DNA of 26,736 nucleotides from positions 72,827 to 99,562 of the forward strand of contig JBBHKE010000090.1 in NCBI GenBank assembly GCA_037447655.1. Reading direction: 5' to 3'. Made by a program: the position numbers and the translations under genes. Below are positions 10,901-22,900 of this stretch, piece after piece. Each line of letters opens with the position of its first letter. Positions within the stretch are counted from its first letter, which is position 1. The stretch comes from Zygnema cylindricum (Eukaryota; Streptophyta; Zygnematophyceae; Zygnematales; Zygnemataceae). The notes beneath the pieces were generated by a model that saw nothing but the letters and a program-made list of their open reading frames with translations, was not told the origin of the DNA and ran no database searches.

Positions 10901-13900
10901 AGTTGAAGCAAATAACTAAGTTCAAGTTTATTAATAAGCTGAATAAATTGATTAAGGGTTTGGAAGGTCACGTCACTAATTCACTTGTTCTGATTGGATA
11001 ACTTCTAAAATTGTTTAAATTGTAATATACCTGGAAAACTTTCCCAATAAATATCATTTAAATTGGTCTGTTCAAAAATACAGCGAGAAGTCCTTTCTCC
11101 AAATTAGAAGTACGAGTTGAGAAGATCTGTAAGCATAGTCCGGTCTTTTGTTTTGTTTCCTCAGTTTTGTCTTTTGTGTTGTTTTGCTCAGTTTTGTCTT
11201 TTGCATTGTTTTGCTCAATTTTGTCTTTTCTTCTGTTTTGCTCAGTTTTGTCTTTTGTTTTGTTTTGCTCAGTTTTGTCTTTTCTTCTGTTTTGCTCAGT
11301 TTTGTCTTTTTTTTGTTTTGCTCTCTTTTGGCTTTTTCCTTTTTCCTTTTTCTTTTGTGAGGGTGTTCCGCTTCAGAAAAATTGAGCTTCAACAACCTGA
11401 GCTGCCTGATACCTCAATTTGGCAGAGACACTACTGAACAATGTGGGCTATCTCCGGAGGGAAGAGAAGGGAAGGATGAGGGAGGAGGGGGAGGGAGGAG
11501 GGAGGGAGGAGGAGGGGGAGGGGAGGGAGGGAGTAGGGGAGGGAGGAGGGGAGGAGGGAGGCTGGAGGAGGGGGGAGATTTTGTCAAAATCAAGACCAAT
11601 ACTGTAGACAATTTTTTGTGGGCATTACTTTGGAAAAATACAATTATCGTTAAATCGCCCCACATGCAAACTCTTCCCTCTCCCCCCTCCCCTCTCCCTC
11701 CCCCTTCCCCTCTCTCTTCTCCTCTTATGGAAATTTTTTTGAGTTCCTTGTACGTACCAGATGATGGGCTGTGATTGAACCGTACAGACTTAGTCATTCC
11801 ATGGATGCTATAGGTATTGTATGTTTAGTGTAGGAATTTTAAGCACCGACTATTATTTAAGTGTATAAATTTTGTTTTTTCACGCTAATAGCGTTTATGA
11901 TTTTTGATCTGAAACCGTTTGACCCAACACTGGGAGGGAGAAAATACAGGAGGGAGGATTGAGGTTAGAGGTACTTTTTGCATCTGAGTCATAAAATGAG
12001 AACTTGTCTATTGTTGGGGAAAATGTTTTCTCTTCATTTCGTTGAGATTAATGTATGTTATTGTTTATGTTACATTTGTTTTCCATTGTTTTTAAATGGG
12101 AATTGACTCAGTCGCTCATGCAAAAAGGGCTCCTTTTCCATAAGACATTTGGGATATAATTTTTTTTTTGGACAGTTGTGAATTTTACAGAAATGTTGTT
12201 TTTTGAAAAACAGGTTGTTACACTACAACAGACTTTCAGGACCGCTTCCAGATGCTTTGTGGAATTGCACAAATTTGAAGCAACTGTGAGAAACATCAAA
12301 TTTCTCCCTCTCTCTCCCACTCTCCCTCTCCCTCCCTACCTTCCCAGCCTCCCTCGCTCCCTCTCTACCTCCCTCCCTCCCTCCCCCCTCTCTCGCTCCC
12401 CTCTCTCTCTCCCTCTCCTCTCTCTCTCACTCGCTCTCTTCTCAAAAATTTAAAAATTCCATATTTGACACATACAGACAAACTTGCTGCCTAAAAGAAA
12501 AAATGGAAACGATAAAAAATGCACCAAAAGGAAAAGCCCGGCAAAAATCCCAAAAGGCGAGGCACTATCAAATGAAAAGATTAAAAGTTCATATCACAAA
12601 GCTTCAAGTTTTTGTTATGGAAAGTTATTCTTTTTTTCAAGTTTAGAGTTTTCTGGCCTGATAGTCAATTCCTCCCCACCCCCCCCAACCCTCTCCCTTT
12701 ATGTGAAGAAACTTATGGTGATTTCATCGTAACAACCACTCACTGTTAATTATAACTGATGTAGAGATCAAGCTAGGTCTATTTTGTTCACTTATTTGTT
12801 TATTTAATTAAAATGAATAAGTTATGTTCAAACATGAGTTAATGGGCTCATACCCATGAAGTGATACACTTTCCTTTGCTGTTAAAGTTGATATCAATAA
12901 TTTAGTTTTGTGTTTTTCAAAACAAAAAACTACAACATATGAACACTAGTTGGAATAGTATACAGCAGTTCGCCATGTCACTCAACCCTAAATAAATATT
13001 ACTGATTTTTATTCCTCGTGATAGAAATAATTACTTTAATAGTGATTTACTTGTTACTTTGTGTAAAAATGTTCAAACTGGTATTTTAGTTTGACTTTCC
13101 TTAGTACTGTTGTACATACTTGGTTGTCTACCCGTTTTGGACCAAAGGATCTATCTGGAATCATCACACATGAACCAGTCTGGACGAACAACAATAGATG
13201 TACTACTACAGATAACCACTAAAATATTCATCCGACGGTCTTTACTTTTTGTCATCCTTATAAACTTTGGCAACAAAAATCACATTTAAGGTTGGTGAGG
13301 ATTGTTAACTTCTGAACAACTATTAGTATGGATGGGAAAATGGGGCGAGTCACACTATTTTTTGTAAGCAAATTGCAGAATATATCTTTGACACTTGTTA
13401 TCGACATATTTACGTAGTAGTAACTAGTTTACTGCTAAAATTACTGTTTAAAACATGACTTATCTATTTGGCCACTGAAAAAAGGCACTTAACAGACTAT
13501 TCTAGACTAAATAACTGTGAGAGGTAGGAATTTCTTTTGTGCTAAGGTGAATTCTAACAGGTGATTACTCGGAGTTTCGCCCTGGTTCTTTAAATGTGGT
13601 GTTATGTCAGTTTCCATGGTGTTTTATAGCGCTTTTCTGAATGAAGTAAAGTTGTGAGAGATAGTCTACTCTCAGTTTTTTATCACTTTCTTTGCCTTTA
13701 TATCATCTTTTTCTTTTGCCATTTTAGCTGTTTCCTAATTTGGGCCTTTTTTGGTTTATTGCAGCAACATTTATGCAAATAACCTTAGCGGGACAATTTC
13801 ACCCTCCATTGGGAATCTCTCAAGTCTTTTGACCCTGTGAGTATTTTGCATAAGCTCATTATGTTTATCACTGTTTGTTATGTGAAATTTTCGATTGATT

Positions 13901-16900
13901 GAATTTTATGTGGTCAAAGACCTTTTTTTACTTGGTAAACTCTTGAATTCATGAAAGTCACACTCTTGGAACTGATATCGTTTTTAGGTTGATGATTGTT
14001 ACTAGAGCTGGTTTGAGGCACTCCTTGACATACACATGATCCAGCATTTATTCACTTCTAGAAGTTTTTCTTTTTTTGTTAGATTCAATATTTAATTGTC
14101 ATTCAACAATTGTTTGATTTCGACCGGAGTACCAAAATTGAAAAGTGACGTGCGTTATTGAAAATTGATGTGCGCCAGATTATTGTCATGGTATAATCAT
14201 GGTGTTATGACAACAAATAGAATAGATGTACAGCTGATGAACTTTTGTTACAGAGCTGATTTCTGTCTTATGAACGTATATTTAGCAGTCATTCCAAAGA
14301 AAGGGAAAATGGCCTTCCTGGTTGCTTGATTTTTTTTTTTTGTTTAACTGACAATCCCTTTTTTCCCTTTTCGTTTTTTTGAATTTATGTTTTATCGACA
14401 GGCGTCTGAGTGACAACAACTTTTCTGGTGAGATTCCTTCTTCAATTGGTAATATTTCTGGTCTGATCTTCATAGGTCTGGCGAGGAATTCTTTTAATGG
14501 TACAATTCCTTCGACTTTATGCAAATTGAAATCAGTAAGCAACATTTTACTCAACGGAAACAAGCTTACTGGAAACTTTCCGCCTGAACTATTACAATGC
14601 ACGCAACTTGTTAATTTGTGAGTCTCCCTCCTTGCCTCTCCTCCTCCCCTCACCCATCTCCTCCCCCTCCCTCTCACGCTAAAATCCATTGACCCAAGCA
14701 TACTTTCAACTCTTGTACCACAGAAAACTTTAACTGAAATAATGAATACTCAGTTGTCTGATTTTTGTGAACAGTTTACTCACACTCTCTTATCTCTCGT
14801 CGTCACCCTCTCTCGCTGATTCCTCCTTCCTCTCTCCCCCAAAAGGTTTGGGAGATTTTTATTCCAAAGTTATCGCAAACTTCTCTACCGTAAACCTTTG
14901 GAAACTTATACAGAGAATCGTCTTCTTGAAATTTGCTCTTTTCCCATTAAATTGTTTATGTTGTGTTCAGATTTTGTTGTTTAAACGTTTGATGAATGGG
15001 CAGTTTTTGTTTTGGATGTGGGCATCTAGGTATTCCAATTTCCTCATGTTTTTGGTGGGTATTCTACTAATCAGATGGACTTATATAAAGAATGAAAGTG
15101 GTATGGTTTATGCTAAATCATTGATGCAAAAAAAGTCTCCCTGGATACTTATTGTCCGTGTGTGGTTTGTCCTTTCTGGATTGGCTTTGCCAGGACTTTG
15201 GACAACAATAAATTATCCGGGAGTATTCCCATTGGATTTCTTAACCTTCAAGTTCTTCAAACACTTACTTTGAACAACAATAATTTTTCGGGTAGCCTTC
15301 CAACTGACCTTTCAAATGCAATTTTTCTCGATCGGTTTGACATTCACAACAACAATTTTTCGGGCACACTTCCAGATTTTTCGGCTGTGAAAAAACTTGT
15401 TTATGTCGATTTGAGTGGGAATCCTCTTTTGGGAGGTCCATTCCCGACAAGCTTGCTTTCTTCTGCTTCGACATTAACTACTTTGTGAGTAGAATCTTGT
15501 CAAACTACCATTTTTGTGCATGTTCTTTCCTTTCATGTGTTTAGTTTCTGTTCATGTATCCATTTCTGTTTTTGTTTCTATATGCATTTCTGTTTTCTTT
15601 GTGTTTTTTATTTCTCGATTGTTCTTACAATGCTTTTTTGACACTGAGAGTCAAACAGAAACATGTTTTGACTCTCTTCATTATAAACTCTTTATGGGAA
15701 ATGTGCTTAGCGTGGCTTCCCTTCTTTTAATATTTTTTTCTTAACAGATATTTGAATGACAACCATTGGGAAGGAGGACTCCCGTCAAGCATCGTGAACT
15801 TCACTTCTCTTTCACAATTTAATTTTTCAGGAAATTATTTTAATGGAACTATACTTCCTTCTGTGCAGACATATCTTGAAAATAGAAATTTATCAACAAC
15901 ACCGTAAGTGTTTGTTTCCCATTTGGAAATGATTATTATGCCTAAAAATTAAAAGAAAAAGCTGAAGTTTTTTATTTTCTCTATGTGAATCTCAGTATTT
16001 CCTAGGGATCTTTATATCTTGAGAAAGAACTGCTATGTTTGATCTGCGTGTCTCTATTTTTTTTTGTATTTTTTTTGGGATATTTAACACTTACCTTTTG
16101 GAATACAGCGTTTTTTCAAATGTTTTAACAACTTTCTTTCTTAGTACGCTATACTTTTAGTGTATTTTGTGCTTTATTAATAAATAAACTTCAAGGTTTC
16201 TTATCATGTGTTTTGTTTTTCGTTTTGTGAACCGACAGCTGGCTTTCCCTCGTTTCGAGAAACTGTCTTCAGGGAGATCCCGACTCTAATTGTACAATTT
16301 TTTACAATAGAGTTTGTTATCTTTCAGATCAACGTGCACCCACAGAATGCTGTGAGTTACGTTTCATCTTTTAAGGAAGAGACCAAAAAACACTCTACTA
16401 TAATCCGCAATCTGTTGCAATCTGTTTTTTCTGTGGAACAGTTCAGTTTTCTTTCTTTTCTGCTTTCTTTCCGAAGGTACAGAGTAAGAGTTCACGATTT
16501 TTTAACCAGGATATGGCAAGTGAATGAAAAATCAAAATAAAAACGGAAAGAAGAGAAAAAAAACCAGAGAGATTGAAATTGAAATTGAATGTGAGTTATG
16601 AGTTTGGTTGAGTTTAAGGCTGAAATTGAGCTTGAATCTGAATAACCAAGTACTTAAAAATAAGTAAAGGAAATCAAAATGAACATCAGGTTGAAAATTA
16701 CATTGACATTGAAATTTATAATTGAAATTCATATTAAAATGAAAATTGGAAGCTGAAGTAAAATACGGTAAAAGTAAACAAAATCGTATACAGAAAAAAC
16801 ATAACTGACTGTCAGGAAAAGGCTTCATCTCTTTTTTCGCTCACAACATAATTTGGCAACAATTCTTTTCATGTTACGTCTATAATTTGTCGCAAATAAT

Positions 16901-19900
16901 GTTGCGATGAATTTTTTGTGTTGCGTCACCTTTGTTTATCTCGTAGTTATGTAAAACCAAAACTTTACAGTACTCAATTCAACAACTTAAGAAGACTTTT
17001 GAGTTCCCACATGACAACTGCCCTAACCCATTTTGTCGCGAGGTGTTTTACCCTATTTATTATCAAATACTGTAACCTTAAATTGTGTATCCTGCCTTAT
17101 TTGCAGTAATCGACCCTCTCACATCTGAAAAGCCGGAAAAACACACTCTTGGGACAGCCCTTATTCTCTCGGTTGTTGGAGCAACCGTGTTTTTAGCCCT
17201 TTTAGTTGGAAGCGGAATTTTACTTTTCCCTTTAAAAAAAAAACAAACAGTGAGAATGCAAGTGAAATCCGTGAGTGTAAAAAGGGGAGGTCCAATTGTG
17301 TCTATGAGAGTGACGAAGGGAGGAAATGGAGAGGGGACAGAAGTTCCAGAAACAGACAGAGGTGAGTCTTAAGATAATAATGGGGCCTTTTTTCCCTTAT
17401 TTTGCTTTATCTTTGAAGAGAGGAATATTTAATCGTGGAGTTTGGATCGGATAGCTTTTGAAATTTCTGTCCAATGCATAACTTAATTTGTATCACAAAA
17501 AATATTTTTTTCTGTTTCCCGATTATATTAAGAAGTCGATGTTCAGTATGACCTGGAGAAGCAAAACCGTCATTTTGTTTTAAATAAAGGTGTTTATTTT
17601 CTTATGAAGAAGTGAACCGTCTCAGAAAATAATTTATATGTTTGCACAAGGGAAGAACGGAGATACCTGCAACTTTTCTCCATTTTTTTAAGTGTGTTCC
17701 TATTATATATTCCGTTTATACTTCTTGTGTTTTTTTTCACTGAAGCTTTTGCAAGAAAAAAACAATATTGAAGTTCCCACAAAAGCAAACTACAAGCCTT
17801 TATCCGCAAGTTTGGTTTATTTAAAGATATTTCTACCGAAGCATTCTCTTGGATACATTCTCCAAAAGCGTTTCAAGGAAAACACTCCATATTCTTTGGC
17901 AGAAACAAAAGCCCAACTTAACTCTTCTTGTTCTTCCTTTTAAATTGTTTTTTACATATGTAGTGTTGTTGAAATATCCTGTTATATTTTCTGCCCAAAT
18001 TATTGCAGAAAAAGTTGTGGAAATCGGAAATTCCGCGACGACTGCTTCAGCTTTAGCAGTCACGGGAGGAGCCCTAACAGAAACAAAGGAAAAGGACATT
18101 GGATTTCCAAAACCAGTCATGTCGGTTTCTCCTAAAGGTTAGCTCTCCCTCTCCCTCTCCCCTTCCCCCTCCCCTTTCCCCTCCCCCTCTCCCTCTCCGT
18201 CTCCCTCCCCCTCCCGCTCCCGCTTCCCCTCTACCCCTAACTGAAATAAGTCTTTCCGGTCATAAAAAAATGTGTTGTAGTCCATGAGGTTCAAAAATCA
18301 GAATGCTCTCTCGCGCCCTCTCCCCCTCTCCCTCTCTCCCCCTCCCCCCCTCCCCCCCTCCCCCTCCCCCTCTCCCCCTCTCATCTCCTCTCATCTCATT
18401 TCCTGACATGGAGTAAAGAAACGCAGACAGTACTTTTACGAGTCCTTTTCTAATCTGGCGATGGGTTTCTAAAACTGACTCAGAGACTGGTCTTTTTTTT
18501 TTCGTCGATCGTTGACAAGTTTTTTTTGAACTCGAATTTATAATTTTTTTCGACGTGGGAACCAGAATTTATATTTTCCGTTTTTTTTTTTTTTTGTCGG
18601 CTTTGACACAGGGGGGAGTGTGATGAAACTGAGTTTAGAACAGCTTCGCATCGCGACCGACAATTTTTCGATGAAAATTGGATCGGGATCGTTAGGAGAC
18701 ACGTTCCAAGGAACGTTGAGGAACGGAAAAGTCGTCGCCGTAAAAATGTTGAAAGACACGGATCAAAGAACACTCAGTGACGATGCGTTTGTTTTCGAGG
18801 TTGAGAACCTCCACAAGTAAGAGTGTTGCCATGGAGTCTTTCCATGTGTCTCTGTTTTCCGTTTTCCGTTTTTCCGTTTTCTGGGTTCACATGTGGGAGT
18901 TTTGATTAGATAAGGGAAGAGGAAGAAGCTCCTGTGAAGAGATCTATACTCGAGGAGCGATCTTTTAGTAGGGCATTTTCCAGGCTTCGGTCTTTAAACT
19001 GAGGAGGTTGAAGGCGTTAAAAAAAAAAGGGCCTTAAAAAGAGAGTGAGAGGACAAACAGAGGGAGTGTGTGTGAGGGAGAGAGAGGGGAGGGAGGGAAG
19101 GAGGGAGCAGGAGAGGGAGAGAGAGAGAATGGGGGGGAGCGTGGGGGAGGGGGGGGGGCACAGCGTCTTAATGTTCAAGACTGGATGACTTAACGTTGTT
19201 CCATTTGGCTTTTTTCGTGTTTTGGCCTCGTGTCAAAGTTATTACCGATGAATATTACAGGTCATATTTGTTGACTTTCTTGTAATGTTTTTTACAGGCT
19301 TCAAAATCCACATCTTGTGGGTCTTTTGGCGTATTGCCAAGAGGGAAGTGTTCGTGCGTTTGTAAATCAATACGTTTCAAACAGCTCATTATACGATCAT
19401 CTTCACGGTACTAAATATATCATTCATACTACCACTTTTAGTGTCGGTTCTTTTAGGAAGTGTATGATTTTGTTTTTTTTTCATTTCCAAATCCACCCTG
19501 ATCGTGTGGATTTCTAACTCATTTTTGGTACCAAATAAAATATGGTCAGTCACATTAGAAAACCATTTTAAATGAAAGAAAACAACCATGTATATGAAAA
19601 GCTCGTAACTGATGTGGAATACACAAATGGTCGTGATGTCTTTACGACGGCTTTTGGATTTTGTCATTTTTCATACAAGAGATTGGATGCATGTGTTTTT
19701 CGCCTCAAAAAAAAAAGATACATGTGAAATTTGTTTCAAAAAAATCTTTTTTTTCTTTTTTTCGAAAAGATGCATGGGTTTGTTTTTTGGCAATCAAATA
19801 ATATTTGAAGATTTATGATGTTGGGGGAAATATTTGTGAAGTCCTGCCACGGTCTGGAAAAATACTAGGATTTTTTTTCCCTTGAATGTTTTGTTCTCTC

Positions 19901-22900
19901 CTTCGCAATACGTACCCTGGCAAAAAGTGTAGACATTGTAAATTATCTTTGTTCTAAATTTGTGAAGTTTTCGCTCGTTAGGGATTCTAATTTGAAAATG
20001 ATGCAAAACTTTGCTTGATGTTTTGGGAGGTCTTGCAATTGCCTCGAGATTCAACGGTCTCCCAATTTTTGGTTTTTTCCCTTGAAAGTCTTTTTTTCTT
20101 TTTGAGTTTGTCGCTGCTCCTTAAAATCGATTATTGTTTCAGTCGATGGAAGTCTCGATGAGATCTTTTCATTGCTGTACAAGTTAACAAGTGTTTTTTA
20201 GTGGGTGTTTTTCTTGTGACGTTTTTTCAGAGGGAAGATCGAAGCTTACATGGAATGAGAGGATGAGAATTGCCGTGGGAGTTTCTCTTGGAATTGATTA
20301 TTTGCACTCATCTCAACCACAAGCTTGCCATGGGGATATAAAATCTAGCAATGTTCTTCTTACGGATGATCTGGCGGCAAAGGTAAAAAGTGAAATGTAA
20401 AAAATAAGATGTAACACGAAAAATGTAAAGCGTACAAGACTTTCTTTTTATGAATGATCTCGCCGGAAGGAGAAACTTGAAATGTAAAACATAAATTGTA
20501 ACATGTGAAACGTACAATGTAAGTTGTAAACTTTAAAGAAATGTGACATGTAGAATGTTAAATGAATAAAACACAAAAATCAAGCTTGAGCTGGTCTCTC
20601 TCTTTCAGGTTTCATGAAATTTCCCATTGCCCCACACTTTTCTTTCTTTCGCTCATTTTATTTCTCTCTTTCATTTTCTCTCGTTCGTTTTCTGTCTCTT
20701 CGTTTTTTATCCCTGTTTGGTCAATTGTTTTCAGGTTCTTTACCCTTTTTCTATTAATTCAACTTTGCACTTTCTCTCCTCCCTTGCCTTCCTGCTTTTT
20801 CCCTTCCCTTTTTTTCCTAAATATTTATTCCTTATTCAGCTCCTTGTCAACTTCAGCTCCTGATTTCATCCTTGTTTCCTTTCTTTTTCTCATTCTCTCT
20901 CTCCCGGTTACCTCCTTACCACTGTCTCGCTTGTTCCTTGTGTCTTTCCTCCGGTCCCATCTTCTCTCTCCCTCTCCCGCTCCCTCTCTCTCCCGTCCTT
21001 CTTTTTTCCTTTTTCCTTAACCTCTTTCCCATTTTGTCTCGCTGTCCACTCCATTTTTTCTGACAATCTTCCGATTCTGGTGTTTCCTCGACTCCCAGGT
21101 TGTCGATTTCAGCTTCGATAAGGAGAAGCTTTTAGGTCATTTGGGAAATCCTCTCTCTTCTCACGTAAACCTTCGTGGGGCTTTTGGATATGTGGATCCC
21201 GACAATTTAGAGGGCCTCAAAATGTCGGAGAAAAGCGATGTTTATAGTTTCGGAGTTCTTCTGTTTGAGCTCGTCACTGGACGAAAAGCTCTACAGGAGG
21301 ATTCCATGACTCTGGTGGTTTGGGTGAGAGTCTCTTCCTCTCCTTTCTTCTCTTTCCCCCTCCACTCCGCCTCCCCTTCCCCCTCCCCCTCCCCCTCTCC
21401 CGCTCCCGCTCCCGCTCTCGATTTAGAGTTTTTATAAAAAAAACTAAAAAACCCTGTGGTCTGTTTGCAATGTTTTTTGCGAGATTATCGGCAGCAAACA
21501 TTGGTTTTTTCTGTTATTATTGTTTTTTTGCTATTTTAAAGCTGTTTTTGTTTGTTACTAGAAGGTTTTTCTTGTTAATACTAATCTACTTTTTATGGTA
21601 GTTTTTTTGTTTTTAACTTGTTTTTGTTTACGATTGCTATTGTTTTGTTCTATTTCTTATGTTTATTAGTAGTTTTCCTTTTTTCTTTTTTCTGTTTTCC
21701 CCTTTGTCATTGTCATCCTCTGTTGCCGATTTGACTCTTCAAAACTAATCTCACCGTTATTTCTTCTTTCTTTCCTTCCTTCTGCTCTGTTTCTTCTAGG
21801 TGCAAGACTATTGTTGTTTTTTTAAACTTACAATGATATTCCTTACATTATTTTTTTTGTTTTCCCCCTTTGTCATGTTTATCCTCACGGTCGTGTTGTT
21901 GTCGTTGTTGTGTTAATGATTTTGTCGATTTTTTATTTGGTTCTTGTTTTTGTTCTAATCATTCTGCTGTTTTTTTAGTTATTCCTCGTGTTGTTGTTGT
22001 TTTCATTCCGTTGTTTCTTTATTTGTTTATTGCTGTACTTCTCAATCATTTCATGTTTTTTTTAGTTGTTCGGGCTGCTGTTGTTTTTGTTGTTGTTGTT
22101 GTCGTTTTACTCATTTTGTTGTCTTATGTTTTGTTCACGGTTGTTGTTATCGTTTTAATCATTTTGTCGTGTTTTTATTTGTCCTTGTTGTTGTTGTTTT
22201 GAATCATCTCGTCGTCTTTTGTTTTGTTGTGTTTTCTAGGTGCAAGACTACTTGGTGACGAGGGAGCGGCTCCCCCAAATGGTCGATTCTCAGATTTCTA
22301 GCACAGTTCCCGTGGCGGAACTCGAGGCCGTGGTTGCGGTGGCTCAGGCCTGTACAAGGGTAAGCAAAAAACGCAAACATACGATAAAATTGCAAAATTA
22401 AAAACAATAAAAACAATAAAAACAAAAGAAACAAAAGAAACAAAAAATGAAAAAAAGTTGGAGCTCAGAGGTCGAAACAGACAAAATAAAAAAATGAAAA
22501 ATGGATACAAAACATTTGTCAAGCACGTCTGATTTTTATTTGTCAGTTTCGTAAGTTGCGGCTATAGTTGGAATGTCAGACAAAATAAAAAAATAAAAAA
22601 TCGATAACAAAACATTTGTCAAGCACGTCTGTTTATTTATTTTGTTATGTTTCGTATGTTGCAGCTATAGTTGGAATGTGTCTTTTGCCTCCAAAAAACT
22701 TATGTCTATTAAACATTTTAGAATATTACGGCATGTGCTGGAAACTTTTCGGTATAACTTTTAACATCTTTCTGTCGCTCTGTCGTTCTGTCTTTCGGTC
22801 TGTCCGATTCCGATTCTTTATCGACCCCTTTCTTTTTATTTCCGATTTCTTTTTCTTCTCCTTTTTCGTCTGTTCGCTTGTCTTTCCTTTTCTTGCGTTT

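Noticed and set aside
11117-11437. Repetitive Phe/Cys/Leu frames on plus and KTKLSKT repeats on minus
   Set aside because: The 27-bp minisatellite period keeps all frames open; no sign of selection for protein.
14767-15273. 168-codon frame overlapping intron 6 and exon 7
   Set aside because: In the exon part it is in a different frame from the LRRs; the real exon starts at 15194 in the LRR frame.
19483-19515. Apparent copy of the start of exon 15 inside intron 15
   Set aside because: Only about 20 bases resemble it, and the segment is itself a small inverted repeat (AAATCCAC/GTGGATTT).
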